Shown: positions 37,431 to 51,052 of the stretch, piece after piece | Layout of the letters: the number at the start of each line of letters is the position of its first letter | Numbering within the stretch: position 1 is the first letter of the stretch | Assembly (NCBI RefSeq): GCF_910596095.1 | Contig: NC_056554.1 | Span: 6,138,001 to 6,202,000 of the forward strand | DNA from: Thunnus maccoyii | Taxonomy: Eukaryota; Chordata; Actinopteri; Scombriformes; Scombridae | Direction of reading: 5' to 3' | DNA: 64,000 nt | Notes under the pieces: model-generated | What the model was told of the DNA's origin: nothing | Databases searched by the model: none | The model's input: only the letters and a program-made list of their open reading frames with translations | Program-made: the position numbers and the translations under genes

Positions 37431-37502
37431 ATGCCTAAAAGCTGCTGTGTGGTGGGATGCACTACCAACAGGGTTCAGAACCCAGAACTAAGTTTTTATA
37501 AG
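37431..37502 (+). pseudogene. THAP zinc-finger exon remnant, truncated
   Basis: It opens with the best-preserved start, MPKSCCVVGCTTNRVQNPEL, then LSFYK, and breaks off at about 37502, where about 200 bases present in other intervals are missing. The MPKSC start is that of a typical THAP protein, supporting the family call. Confidence 0.55.
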
Positions 37503-39704
37503 TAAGAACAGCTGCTTAATTGAAAGGTATGTTAGTAATAGACGTTTAAATCACAGAATAGCTAACCTGCATTCAGCTGAAATATTAACTGTAAAAAGAG
37601 CCTGAATAGGAAATGATTGCATGTCTGTGTGTATTGATTATGTTTATAAACTGTAGTTGACATATCAGCAGCCTGTGAAAAGTGTCATGCTTACCTGTTA
37701 CATAGTGGAGTTTGCTATACAGTTATATACACATGATGTCAGCCCTTGCATTCATGTATTGCATCTTAGCATATACAATGTAACAGGTTTCAGCATTTAC
37801 TATAAACTACCTTTTACACTCTGGTAGACATAGGGCGCTAAAATAATCATTTGACATGCTGAAATCTAATGTTGTTGACTAGCTAGAGGCATTTTGTTAG
37901 CATTTCAGCCCTTGGTTGCATATTATGGCGCCGACTGTTTTCCCCACCGGTGGGCGGGGTTTTCAGAGTATGACGCGGTGCACTCTGTCTCTGCTCTCTA
38001 TGCAGTTAGCCATTATGGCTACCACAGGCAGCTAGTTTCTTTCTTTACTTTCGTTCAGACTGTGAAACACACTTTTGAAGTGATTCATGTTTATTTGGAA
38101 AGCTGAAGGAGTCTCAGCAATTTATCCCAATGACAGACGTCCTTGTGAATTCCCTGAATCTCTATAACAGAGCTGGACAGAGCAAAATTAGCATGACACA
38201 CAGAACCACAGTAACCACATTTATGGGAAATACACAAGGTTGAAATGAACCGGAATTTTCTTCTAAGTGGATTTGGCTCAAGAGATATCCTTGTGAGAGT
38301 GGAAACACTCTTACATCCTGCTAAAAACCACAAATTATTTTTCTTTTCTACATGTGTTTATCATCAAAAAAGTGCCAAAAATGTATAACCACTGTATTTC
38401 ATGAAAGCTTTTCCCCTCTTAAACCTGCTCTACATGGACTGCATAGTGAAAGCAGCACAAAGCAGCAGCTGCAGTCCTCCATCAGTATGTAACTGTATGT
38501 GTTCAGTCACAGTGCTGCTGTGCACTCAGATGCAGCTCAGTATACAGTCGATGCAGTAATGTGTGGTGGGTCGAAGTTACACTCATAAAGCACCAGTATA
38601 TACCCCGATATATGTTGTGTTGTGTGAGTCTTCTTATCCATGAATCTCTATATTGATGCTGGCGAGTGCAAAGTCAGCATGACTCATTGAGTCACAATGA
38701 CCACATTTATGGAAAATTCATCAGGGAAATATACCATAAATTTTCTTTTCACTGGTCAGTTAGTCTCATATTTGTATTCAAATCTGCACACAACTGGCAT
38801 AAAGTCTGTATACAAGCTTGTTTTGTAAAAACAATCAAACACTAAGTATTTTTCTGTACTTTCAGCAGTAACTATTGAAACAGTGGCTGCATGTTGGATG
38901 TGCAGTAGAACACAGTACACAGTGGGAAGACACAATAATAACCTGGTCGTGTAATAGCAACTGAGTTAGTAACAGATCTACTAGATCCAGTTTTCAAATG
39001 AAGTCACTGAGTAAAAGTGGGATCATCCTCCAGCCTGTTACATTGTTACATTTCCAGACTTCATATATTGTACCTGACTTGGACATATGTGGATTCAAGT
39101 ACTGAAGGTCAGTATAAAAACCTTCCTGTGCCATTTTACTTTTGTGCCGGAACACGAGAGTCACCCACTAACTAGAGTGAGTGATGTCAGTTACATGATT
39201 TCTCTGATTCACATGATGCCACCAGCCACGCTTGTATGATGAAGCTGCAGTTAATGCTACCAGGGACTGAACTCACACCCACACATATTATCTCAAGGTC
39301 AAAGTGATCCATAATCAACTTATATTATTTATGTGATCACTAATGATATAAAATGTATGTACAAAAACAAAGGCCATGAGTCATCAATTAATCTCAGTTT
39401 ATACAATACATTTACTAGTTTCATCAAAATGGAATTTATTCAAATGTATTAAAAACTGTCTCAGTATTTCAAATACAGATTATCATCTTACCATATGAAA
39501 TCCTGCTTAAAACCACAAAGATAAAAGCAACAAAGAGACGTTTGCTAAATGTGCACATTAACTAACCTCATCTAAGATTAAAGAAGCTATAAAAAATATT
39601 TATCTCAAGATCAACTTCTAAATCTACATGATAATATGAAAATAAAATAAAATAAAATAAAAATAAAAAATATTACTTTAAAACTGGAAATGTAACATGT
39701 AATT

Positions 39705-41219
39705 CTACTGCTTTACACTGGAGTACACACATTCATTCTTGGTGTTGTTCCTCGCTCTTCTTGGTCTGTTGGGCAGGTTCACACTTAAAGCAGCATAATG
39801 CAGGTTGTCTGCTTCTTTGTAACTCTGGTAACAAAATATGTACAAGTTGATAACAATATGGCTCCTGACAAACATCAACACAATGTCCAAAAAACTCTCC
39901 AACAATAATGGTTGTGTTAAAAATGTGTTTAAATATTAATTCAACAGTTAAATAAGTTTTACCTCGCCATTTGTTGTGGAGGAAGCTGAAAATGTTGCTT
40001 GAGACTCTGGTTGTGAAAACAGAAAAAGTAATTTTATTCAAAGTCATGTTCAGTGAATACAAGCTGTCAGATATAAACAGTTACCTGTAGATTGGAAGCT
40101 GTTTCTCTTCATCTTGTACACTGAGAAAGCCAGTAAAACACTGAGGATGGTGGTGAACGCCAAAGCTCCACTCAAGAAATACACCAAGACAGCAGAGTCT
40201 ACCTCATTAGCAGAGAGACATAAAGAGATATTACACAGCTCTCAGATTTATCTCTATTTTGATGTTAAGTTTGATTAGGGAGTAATCATGTATTGATCAG
40301 ATGAAACAATGTCTGCTAGAAAGTTACTTACAGCCAACGTCCAGCTTGGTCCCATTTCCAAACAGTATCTGTCCACATGAGGCGACAGCACAGTAGTAGG
40401 TCCCAGTATGAGAAAGATCCAGACTCTTCATTGGCAAGTTGTGGACACAGGTGTGTGTTTGTGTGTTGTTGTTCCTCTCACACTGATCATTCCTGCCTCC
40501 ATGTGTGTAAATGACTCCTGGATGAGATTCTTGAGAGTTTTTGAACCAGTAAACACTGTGTTCTCCATCATCACAGGTCCCAGTGTGTACTGTACAGTTC
40601 AGAGTCACAGAGCCTCCTGGCTGGATGCTCTCAGATGCCGACTGATGGACCGAAGCTTGGATGTTCAAACCTGAACCCTTTACATTGACAACAGTTCCTT
40701 CTGCAAATTCAAATTTGTATGATAGTCTACTCACACAGTAGTAAGTGGCTGAGTCTGAAAGACGTAACTCTGAGATCGTCAAGTGATTTTTACCGTTTTC
40801 AGTATCCAGTGTGAAGCGAGGATTGTTCTTGAATTCATCATAAAAAGTGCCATTTATGTCTTGCACGTAGAAGGTAGAGATGAGCCTTGGTTTCTGTCCC
40901 AGAGTTTGCTTGTACCAGTACAGCCATGTTGAAACATCAACCTCATAGAAACATTGTAAAGACAGCTTTTCCCCAACATTAACTGATAGAAAACCACTCT
41001 CTTGGTGCACAGATGAGGACAATTTCAGATTGGTCACCTGAGCTGTAGTAAGATGAGAGAGAGATTTTGGCTATAGAAATCAGCACATTGAAAAATTAAA
41101 CATTTGCATGAAGAGTGAGCTCACACTGAAAGATAAAAACTGGGCACACAAAAACACTACTCACCCATTTTCCCCAAGAACAGACATGTCAGATAGAAAA
41201 CAAAGTTTGGAGATGTCAT
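39705..41219 (-). CDS. NITR-like inhibitory receptor, locus 7 (V2 type, intact)
   Basis: Exons: leader 41165-41219, V+I 40332-41042, transmembrane 40085-40198, linker 39963-40006, ITIM exon 39705-39824; 347 residues. The leader is MTSPNFVFYLTCLFLGKM and exon 2 opens AQVTNLKLSSSVHQESGF, differing from V1. The V domain has VSTWLYWYKQ, CDR2-like FYVQDINGTFY and J-like EFAEGTVVNV, closer to a true J (EGT kept). The I domain, membrane segment and tail (LHYAAL, CVYSSV) are nearly the same as in V1 genes, so the divergence stops at about the V/I border. Confidence 0.85.
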
Positions 41220-41859
41220 CGTGTTCAAACGTCTGTGCTGAATGACAGTATATCGATAGTTACTCCACTCCTTACAGACAGGACTACGTTTGATTGGCTA
41301 ACTTGAAGTGACACTGTGTGCCCTAATAAGGAAACTTGATCACATGTTTGCTTTTAGAGACGGTTCACATGGTGAGAGGTACATGAAGAACACAAAGGCT
41401 CTCCATCTTGGCATCTTATTTAATATTAGGGAAACATAAACTAATTATGCAGTATAAACACCAGTGAGGACATACTGTGGAGACCAGTTGTGGTTGAGAT
41501 TTGGCAATGGACTGACTGTCACGTTCAGCAGATAACATGCAGGCATGATAATATTTACCCCCATGATAATATAATACCCCTGAAATAGACGACAAATACA
41601 GCATGGCAAAGATCATTTGTCAGATGTACACAATCTTAACATCATTTCTATCTAAGCTGGAGGAGATAAACCCCTTTTTCTCAGCTGTAGTCCAAAATAA
41701 CTTTTTGATGCTTTGAGCACTACAAATAAGAACTCTGTTGCACTGGGGGTGGAGGCAGAAGACGAATAAAGCCCAAACTATCTGCATAGCTAGATACCAC
41801 TAGTGGTAGCATCAGTGGAAAAATATGGTTTTGTAGATCTTTTTTTTAAAAATCTTTTT

Positions 41860-42694
41860 TATAGAGCTTAGAGTTAGATCCAAGCAGCAACATCTGAGGC
41901 TGAAAATTGAAGCCAATGCAGAAGTGTCAAAATCTGCAGTTCCTTGAATGGCCACTTGAGGCTGGCTCCAAAAGCGAGTCAATCCCCATAGACCCCCATG
42001 TTAAAATGCCCAACTTCACAGCAGAAATAAACATGTTTACAGCCTGTTACAAAACACAGTTTTGCTTATAACTAATTTCCTTGTTCATGACAACTGTACA
42101 GGGGGTACATTTTTGTATAGCTCACCCATTTAAATTTTTATTAATGCTTAAAGTTAGGCATAATTAAGGGCAGGGCTGCATTGAGTGACAGGTGGGTACC
42201 GTCACAGGCAAGTCACTTCCACGGCGACATCGTTGGTTAGGTAACGTAACCATAGCGTAACCCCAGATTCACAGAGTATAGATGTAGCTGTAATTGTCGC
42301 TATTTCAGTGTGTTTTCAGTTGATGAAAGTTAATTGTAACATTTTGGTCACCTACAAAAGTCTTGTTCAGCATTTGGTTGTGCTAAAAGACCCTCTAAGG
42401 AGTTTTTTCCAGTAAGTACATTGTGTTTTAATGGTTTAAGACTGTGTTCACTAGTGAAAAATACCATTAGCATTTGCATTACCACAGTTAATCATAGATT
42501 GTAAATGCAATTTGCTAACCAAGCTAGCAGCTAGCATTAGGATCAGCTCAATCCTCTCATGTAAATATCGTCATTTCTGGCTCCAAAAATCCAAGATGGC
42601 GACAGTCAAAATGCAAACTCAAGGCTTAGAATGGGAGTCCACAAACCAGTCGGTGATGTCACAGTGGCTATGTCCATTATTTTTACAGTCTATG
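41860..42694. repeat. MITE-like interspersed repeat
   Basis: Copy of the repeat at about 23670-24486, with the same 'ccaagatggcgacagtc' and 'tttttacagtctatgg' end. The foldback segment that follows it at locus 5 is missing here because of the junction at about 42783. Confidence 0.5.
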
Positions 42695-42783
42695 GTATTC
42701 TGACTAGTGCTCTTAAAGAGGTAACATTACTGCACATTAGAACGTGTTTTTTGAGCCGTAAACTAAATTATATGACTGTACTG

Positions 42784-42848
42784 GTCAGCTGATATAAAAC
42801 TACTGTCTTGACGAACAGAAGAGGAGAATTTCAGAGCAGTTGTCTGAG
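42784..42848 (-). pseudogene. Orphan start of NITR V1 exon 2
   Basis: The minus strand reads from the exon-2 acceptor (CACTACAG at 42849-42856) through AQTTALKFSSSVRQDSSF and a few residues more, then breaks at about 42784. Intron 1 follows on the other side to about 42992 but the leader exon is absent. About 22 codons of one V domain survive. It is a scar of a deleted V1 gene copy between loci 7 and 8. Confidence 0.8.
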
Positions 42849-45188
42849 CTGTAGTGAAATGAGAAATAAAGCAAATTGTTTGTTAACTTAATGTGACAGA
42901 ATTCAGCATAATCAGTACATTAAGAATATTAGAATTATTTGTATGAGGAGTGAGCATACACTCTTAAAGAAACAAGTTGGAATCACAAAAACAGTGGATA
43001 CAGGGTTGTAAGAGACAGACCTGACCTGAGCTGCACAGACAGCCTGCTGCTCAAAAACCTCCATAAAAATGACACATATACCTGGACATGCTGCTAGTCA
43101 CAGAGAACAGACATGAAAGTAAAAACAGAACAGCTGTTTAATTGAAAGGTACGTTAGTAATAGACGTTTAAATCACAGAATAGCTAACCTGCATTCAGCT
43201 GAAATATTAACTGTAAAAAGAGCCTGATTGCATGTCTGTGTGTATTGATTATGTTTATAAACTGTAGTCAACATATCAGCAGCCTGTGAAAAGTGTCATG
43301 CTTACCTGTTACATAGTGGAGTTTGCTATACAGTTGTCCTATCTCTACTGTAGTCATGATGTCAGCCCTTGCATTCATGTATTGCATCTTAGCATATACA
43401 ATGTAACAGGTTTCAGCATTTACTATAAACTACCTTTTACACTCTGGTAGACATGGGGCACTAAAATAATCATTTGACATGCTGAAATCTAATTTTGTTC
43501 TCTAGCTAGAGGCATTTTGTTAGCATTTCAGCCCTTGGTTGCATATTATGGCGCTGACTGTTTTCCCCACCGGTGGGCGGGGTTTTCAGAGTATGATGCG
43601 GTGCACTCTGTCTCTGTTCTCTATGCAGTTAGCCATTATGGCTACTACAGACAGCTAGTTTCTTTCTTTACTTTCGTTCAGACTGAGAAACACACTTTTG
43701 AAGTGATTCATGTTTATTTGGAAAGCTGAAGGAGTCTCAGCAGTTTGTCCCAATGACAGACGTCTTTGTGAATTCCCTGAATCTCTATAACAGAGCTGGA
43801 CAGAGCAAAATTAGCATGAAACACAGAACCACAATAACCACATTTATGGGAAATACATCAGGTTGAAATGAACTGGAATTTTCCTTTAAGTGGATTTGGC
43901 TCAAGAGATATCCTTGTGAGAGTGGAAACACTCTTACATCCTGCTAAAAACCACAAATTATTTTTCTTTTCAACATGTGTTTATCATCAAAAAAGTGCCA
44001 AAATGTATAACCACTGTATTTCATGAAAGCTTTTCCCCTCTTAAACCTGCTCTACATGGGCTGCATAGTGAAAGCAGCACAAAGAAGCTGCTGCAGTCCT
44101 CCATCAGTGTGTAACTGCATGTGTTCAGTCACAGTGCTGCTGTGCACTCAGATGCAGCTCAGTATACAGTCGATGCAGTAATGTGTGGTGGGTCGAAGTT
44201 ACACTCATAAAGCACCAGTATATACTCCGATATATGTTGTGTTGTGTGAGTCTTCATATCCATGAATCTCTATATTGATGCTGGCGAGTGCAAAGTTAGC
44301 ATGACTCATTGAGTCACAATGACCACATATATGGAAAATTCATCAGGGAAATATACCGTAAATTTCCTTTAAGTAACCAATCACCTCATAGATCAGTCAG
44401 TCTCATATTTTTATCCAAATCTGCACACTGGAACAAAGTCTGTATACAAGCTTGTTTTGTAAAAACAATCAAACACTAAGTATTTCTCTGTATTTTCAGC
44501 AGTAAATGTTGAAACAGTGGCTGCATGTTGGATGTGCAGTAGAACACAGTACACAGTGGGAAGACACAATTATAACCTGGTTGTGTAATAGTGAGTGAAT
44601 TAATAACAGATCTACTAGATCCTGTTTTCAAATGAAGTCACTGAGTGAAAGTGGGATCTTCCTCCAGCCTGTTACATTGTTACATATCCAGACTTCATAT
44701 ATTGTACCTGACTTGGACATATGTGGATTCAAGTACTGAAGGTCAGTATAAAAACCGTCCTGTGCCATTTTACTTTTGTGCCAGAACATGAGAGTCACCC
44801 ACTAACTAGAGTGAGTGATGTCAGTTACATGATTTCTCTGATTCACATGATGCCACCAGGCACACTTGTATGATGAAGCTGCAGTTAATGCTACCAGGGA
44901 CTGAACTCACACCCACACACATTATCTCAAGGTCAAAGTGATCCATAATCAACTTATATTATTTATGTGATCACTAATGATATAAAATGTATGTATAAAA
45001 ACAAAGGCCATGAGTCATCAATTAATCTGTGCTTATACAATACATTTACTAGTTTCATCAAAATGGAATTTATTCAAATGTATTAAAAATTATCTGTACA
45101 ATTTTTCTTCTTACAATAAGAAATCTACATTTTTGTATAAAAACAAAAAAAATGAAAAACTTTAAAACTGGAAATGTAACATGTAATT

Positions 45189-46731
45189 CTACTGCTTTAC
45201 ACTGGAGTACACACATTCATTCTTGGTGTTGTTCCTCGCTCTTCTTGATCTGTTGGGCAGGTTCACACTTAAAGCAGCATAATGCAGGTTGTCTGTGTGT
45301 TGGTAACTCTGGTAACAAAACATGTACAAGTTGATAACAATATGGATCCTGACAAACATCAACACAATGTCCAAAAAACTCTCCAACAATAATGGTTGTG
45401 TTAAAAATGTGTTTAAATATTAATTCAACAGTTAAATAAGTTTTACCTCGCCATTTGTTGTGGAGGAAGCTGAAAATGTTGCTTGAGACTCTGGTTGTGA
45501 AAACAGAAAAAGTAACTTTATTCAAAGTCATGTTCAGTGAATACAAGCTGTCAGATATAAACAGTTACCTGCAGATTGTAAGCTGATTCTCTTCATCTTG
45601 TACACTGAGAAAGCCAGTAAAACACTGAGGATGGTGGTGAACACCAAAGCTCCACTCAAGAAATACACCAAGACAGCAGAGTCTACCTCATTTGCAGAGA
45701 GACATAAAGAGATATTACACAGCTCTCAGATTTATCTCTATTTTGATGTTAAGTTTGATTAGGGAGTAATCATGTATTGATCAGATGAAACGATGTCTGC
45801 TAGAAAGTTACTTACAGCCAACGTCCAGCTTGGTCCCGTTTCCAAACAGTATCTGTCCACATGAGGCGACAGCACAGTAGTAGGTCCCAGCATGAGAAAG
45901 ATCCAGACTCTTCATTGGCAAGTTGTGGACACAGGTGTATGTTTGTGTGTTGTTGTTCCTCTCACACTGATCATTGCTGCCTCCATGTGTGTAAATGATT
46001 CCTGGTTGAGATTCTTCAGAGTTTTTAAACCAGTAAACACTGTGATTTCCATCATCACAGATCCCAGTGTGTACTGTACAGTTCAGAGTCACAGAGCCTC
46101 CTGGCTGGATGCTCCCAGATGCCGACTGATGGACCAAAGCTTGGATGTTACCTGAACCCTTTACACTGACAATAATGTTCTCTGAAAATTCTAACGTGTA
46201 TAAATAGCTACTAACACAGTAGTAAGTAGCTGAGTCTGAAATGTGCAAATCTGTGATCTTCAAATCATTTTTACTGTTTTCAGTATCCAGTGTGAAGCGA
46301 GGATTGTTGCTGAATTCATTATAAAAAGTGCCATTACTTTTGTAGTCGTAGAGGATGGAGATGATCTTTGGTTTCTGTCCCAGAGTTTGTTTATACCAGT
46401 AAAGCTTTGCTGCAACATCACCTTCATAGGAACATCTCAGAGATACGCTGTCACCAACATTAGCTGATATAAAACTACTGTCTTGACGAACAGAAGAGGA
46501 GAATTTCAGAGCAGTTGTCTGAGCTGTAGTAAAATGAGAAATAGAGCAAATTTTTTGTTAACTTAATGTGATAGAATTGAGCGTAATCAGTACATTAAAA
46601 ATATTAGAATCATTTGTATGAGGAGTGAGCATACACTCTTAAAGAAACAAGTTGGAATCACAAAAACACAACTCACCTGTTTTCCCCAAAAACAGACATG
46701 TGAGATAGAGAGCAAACACTGGAGATGTCAT
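45189..46731 (-). CDS. NITR-like inhibitory receptor, locus 8 (V1 type, intact)
   Basis: Exons: leader 46677-46731, V+I 45816-46523 (708 nt), transmembrane 45569-45682, linker 45447-45490, ITIM exon 45189-45308; 346 residues. One codon is missing at the V/I hinge (GSGNIQ where others have GSGLNIQ); the frame is kept and the same loss is seen in locus 9. CDR2-like ILYDYKSNGTFY, J-like EFSENIIVSV, and TENSKNDLKI in place of the usual Asn-Tyr or Asn-His. The I domain has TGICDDGNHS and GGSNDQC. Tail SYQHTDNLHYAAL and CVYSSV are intact. Confidence 0.85.
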
Positions 46732-47857
46732 CGTGTTCAACTTGTCGTGTGAAATGAAAAGAGCTATGATCTTTTCTTCACTCTTCAGAGACAAGACTGC
46801 ATTTGATTGGCCAACCAGAAGTCATACTGCGTGTCCTATTAAGGAAACATGATCACATGTTCACTTCAACCTATAATGTGAAGTTTGTCTCTCGACAACA
46901 TTCACATGATGACAGAAATATATATAAAAAAAACAGCTCACATCTTGGCATTCAATTTAAAATGACTAAAAATTAAATATCTAGTATAATCATGTAGCAG
47001 GTCATAGTGGGCAGGCTTGAATATTTAACTACCTGTGAAGTGCACTAGAGACACAGCATGATGCAGATCAGTTGGTAGATGTAGTTGTAACTTAATGAGG
47101 AAATAGATTTTTAAAGAATATAACTGTTATAAAACCCAGATACAAATAGCTGCATGCTTTCTTTTAAATGATCTAACTGTGAATTGTCCTGAGTAAGCAA
47201 GACACTGTTTCTGAACAGAGAAGTTGCTGATTTTCTAATGTGTTTGTTTGATGCTTTGAGTGTAATAATAAATTCCATTCACCTCCATTTTACTGGACTG
47301 GTAACAGAAATCAAATAAAATCAGTTCAATCACCACTAAGCATAAAGTTAGACAGGCTTTTGCATTTGGAATCTAATTAGTGGATGACTCACTCTACGTC
47401 CTGCCACCACAGAGAGGAGATAAACAACTGAAAGAGGAAATATGAAGAATGGAGGCAGAAAGGCAACAGGACTGTCAGGAAAGACAACGTACAGTAACGG
47501 TTACATCAGAGAGACTGCTGCTGTTCCTGAAGTCACTGTTCTCCTGAAGAGTGAAGAGGAAAACTTTTTCTGCAGAGTGGGACCTGTAGCTGTCAGACTC
47601 AGAAGATCTAGAAATGTCCATGGATGAGAGTAATCCCAGCTGTGTAACTACTACAAATGGATTTACAGCATTTATTAACATTGTCAAACAGACACTGAAC
47701 TATCCACAGCCTCAGATGTAAACAAACCAACATGCAAGTGGTTCTGGATGTAGTTCCCTATTAGTACTGGGAAGTTCCAATATTTGAGTTGTCTTAGTAT
47801 ACTTGATGACAGACTTCTAAATGTATCAAGTATTTCAAGTTTTCTAGTTGTTTGTTA

Positions 47858-48022
47858 GGGTGGCTTGGGCTCAGGAGGTAGAGCTGGTTGGGACCTTGCA
47901 TGGTAGCCCCTCTACCCTTTCAGCGTATGAATGTGTGCGTGAATGGGTGAATGTGACACATAATGTAAAAGTGCTTTGAGTGGTCGGAAGATGCTTTACA
48001 AGTACAGTCCATTTACCATTGC
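47858..48022 (+). repeat. SINE-like repeat, forward orientation, internally deleted
   Basis: It begins with a tRNA-like box-A region (ggctcaggaggtagagctgg), jumps over the box-B part, and continues 'tttcagcgtatgaatgtgtg' to 'cagtccatttaccattgca'. With 29126-29340 it defines one insertion in a common ancestor of intervals 6 and 9. Confidence 0.6.
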
Positions 48023-49016
48023 ATTGGGTGTACTAGTGACCTAGTATGTATTATAGTGGCCTGAGAGGTCAATATAACCAGGTCACTCTAACCAGATGTG
48101 TGTGTATCAAGTGGTAGTAAATATATTTATGCTTCATTATCCTTTCAAAATGTTGGGCTGTAAATATAGCTGATATTTTATTGCATCTGTTTGTTTTTTT
48201 ATTTATTTACAGTGATAATTGTGTTACATGTGTATGATTTTTGTAGTAAATAAAGAAAGGTATAAACTCATATGCGAAAATAAGAAATGACTTGGAGAAA
48301 ATAAAGACATTTCAATCAAAATGCAAAACAATTATTAACAGGCACTAAAGTAGTCAAAGTATCTTATCAACCAAACTGCAGTAGAAAGGATCTCCAAAGT
48401 CTGCAAGTAGCAAAGTATCTACAGGCTAACAAGCTAACAGGCTAACAAACTGTGTCTGACTCTACATGAACAGACAGCGCATCAGCATGTACAGGATGTG
48501 TTGAAGGCAGCAAGTCTGAATGGTATCAGTTATATCAGTATCAGCAGTTGAGTAGAGTCTAGTATACAGGTTTTTAGTACTAGTAATACAGCTACAGTAA
48601 GTAGGAGGGGAAAACCTGTCAGTCTGTCACCAGTCACCTGCACTGCCTAACAAATAAACAGTTTTACACAGTACTCAAATGAGTTTTAGCATTATTTAAC
48701 ATCGCAATGTTTCCACTTTGCTGGCAATTAGTTTGGTAACATAAGCAGAATAGACTGGAGAAGGTGAGGGCTTTTGTTAGTGTTGACATGACTACTAGTA
48801 CTTCCTTGATACAGTACGTACCAGCAGGTCCGGTACGTATTGAACCCGCAAAAGAATCGGCCCTTAGGATTCATTTGTATATTTTTGACCTGCACTGTAG
48901 AGACAGAGCCGATTAAGTCCCGCCCACTCTGGAGGGGAAAACAATGCATTGCCCTCCATTGACTTTGTGTTGCGTGGAGCTTCCTCCTTGTCACTTCTGC
49001 TTGCAAACAACAGGAA

Positions 49017-49157
49017 ATGCATAAAAGCTGCTGTGTGATTGGATGCACTACCAACAGGATAAAGAACCCAGAACTAAGTTTTTATAAGTTGCTGAACCAA
49101 AAAACTGAACCTTTAAGAAGACAGAAGTGGATACAGGGTTGTAAGAGACAGACCTGA
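49017..49157 (+). pseudogene. THAP zinc-finger exon remnant, in-frame copy
   Basis: Forty-six codons: MHKSCCVIGCTTNRIKNPEL, then LSFYKLL and RRQKWIQG, ending at a stop after a possible GTAAGA donor. Same fragment as at 14735-14875 with a few conservative changes. Only the first part of a THAP domain is present. Confidence 0.55.
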
Positions 49158-51052
49158 CCTGAGCTGCACAGACAGCCTGCTGCTCAAAAACCTCCGTAAA
49201 AATGACACATATACCTGGACATGCTGCTAGTCACAGAGAACAGACATGAAAGTAAAAACAGAACAGCTGCTTAATTGAAAGGTATGTTAGTAATAGACAT
49301 TTAAATCACAGAATAGCTAACCTGCATTCAGCTGAAATATTAACTGTAAAAAGAGCCTGAATAGGAAATGATTGCATGTCTGTGTGTATTGATTATGTTT
49401 ATAAACTCTAGTCAACATATCAGCAGCCTGTGAAAAGTGTCATGCTTACCTGTTACATAGTGGAGTTTGCTATACAGTTGTCCTATCTCTACTGTAGTCA
49501 TGATGTCAGCCCTTGCATTCATGTATTGCATCTTAGCATATACAATGTATCAGGTTTCAGCATTTACTATAAACTACCTTTTACACTCCAGTAGACATAG
49601 GGCACTAAAATAACCCTTTGACATGCTGAAATCTAATGTTGTTCACTAGCTAGAGGCATTTTGTTAGCATTTCAGCCCTTGGTTGCATATTATTGCGCCG
49701 ACTGTTTTCCCCACCGGTGGGCGGGGTTTTCAGAGTATGACGAGGTGCACTCTGTCTCTGCTCTCTATGCAGTTAGCCATTATGGCTACTACAGGCAGCT
49801 AGTTTCTTTCTTTACTCTCTGTTTAGACTGAGAAACACACTTTTGAAGTGATTCATGTTTATTTGGAAAGCTGAAGGAGTCTCAGCAGTTTGTCCCAATG
49901 ACAGACATCTTTGTGAATTCCCTGAATCTCTATGACAGAGCTGGAGAGAGCAAAGTTAGCATGACACACAGAACCACAATAACCACATTTATGGGAAATA
50001 CATCAGGTTGAAATGAACCGGAATTTTCCTTTAAGTGGATTTGGCTCAAGAGATATCCTTGTGAGAGTGGAAACACTTTTACATCCTGCTAAAAACCACA
50101 AATTATTTTTCTTTTATTCAAATCTGCACAAACCTGGCATAAAGTCTGTATACAAGCTTGTTTTGTAAAAACAATCAAACACTAAGTATTTCTCTGTATT
50201 TTCAGCAGTAAATGTTGAAACAGTGGCTGCATGTTGGATGTGCAGTAGAACACAGTACACAGTGGGAAGACACAACGATAACCTGGCCGTGTAATAGTGA
50301 CTGAATAAATAACAAATCTACTAGATCCAGTTTTCAAATGAAGTCACTGAGTGAAAGTGGGATCATCCTCCAGCCTGTTACATTGTTACATTTCCAGACT
50401 TCATATATTGTACCTGACTTGGACATATGTGGATTCAAGTACTGAAGGTCAGTATGAAAACCTTCCTGTGCCATTTTACTTTTGTGCCAGAACACGAGAG
50501 TCGCCCACTAACTAGAGTGAGTGATGTCAGTTACATGATTTCTCTGATTCACATGATGCCACCAGCCACACTTGTATGATGAAGCTGAAGTTAATGCTAC
50601 CAGGGACTGAACTCACACCCACACATATTATCTCAAGGTCAAAGTGATCCATAATCAACTTATATTATTTATGTGATCACTAATGATATAAAATGTATGT
50701 ATAAAAACAAAGGCCATGAGTCATCAATTACTCTGTGCTTATACAATACATTTACTAGTTTCATCAAAATAGAATTTATTCAAATGTATTAAACATTGTC
50801 TCAGCATTTTAAATACCAGTTTTTCTTCTTATTATAAGAAATCCTGCTTAAAACCACAAAGACAAAAGCAATGAAGAGACGTTTGCTAAATGTGCACATT
50901 AACTAACCTCATCTGAGATTAAAGAGATCTTATCTTTTGACTGCAGACCACAAGGAAGCTATAAAAAGATATCTATCGCAAGATCAACATGTAAATCTAC
51001 ATCACACTTTGAATATCAAAAAAAAAGTTGAAATTCAACATTTCTAAGTCTA

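Larger units (their letters stand above)
34694..39704. other. Intergenic interval 7 (locus 6 to locus 7)
   Basis: V1 promoter flank (CCAAT 34767-34772), SINE-like repeat 35749-36044, conserved block about 36109-36345, truncated THAP remnant from 37431, and the common 3' flank to 39704 with an AAATA repeat at about 39640-39670. It closely resembles interval 10, sharing the 37503/57022 THAP truncation, so the two intervals are probably sister copies. No other gene is seen. Confidence 0.55.
41220..45188. other. Intergenic interval 8 (locus 7 to locus 8)
   Basis: V2 promoter flank (CCAAT 41292-41297) and a MITE-like repeat at about 41860-42694. At about 42783 the sequence jumps into an orphan piece of V1 exon 2 and intron 1 (to about 42992), and from there into the end of the THAP region (GTGGATACAGGG) and the common 3' flank. 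The interval is thus a join of V2-upstream, V1-gene and V1-flank pieces. The GC-rich edge at about 43560-43582 remains; the THAP start is missing. Confidence 0.55.
46732..51052. other. Intergenic interval 9 (locus 8 to locus 9)
   Basis: V1 promoter flank (CCAAT 46805-46810). At about 47371 a deletion removes most of the reverse SINE-like repeat. The conserved block (about 47475-47712), a forward SINE-like repeat (47858-48022), an in-frame THAP remnant (49017-49157) and the GC-rich edge (about 49703-49726) follow. At about 50115 about 550 bases of the common flank are missing. The rest is 3' flank up to locus 9. Confidence 0.55.
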
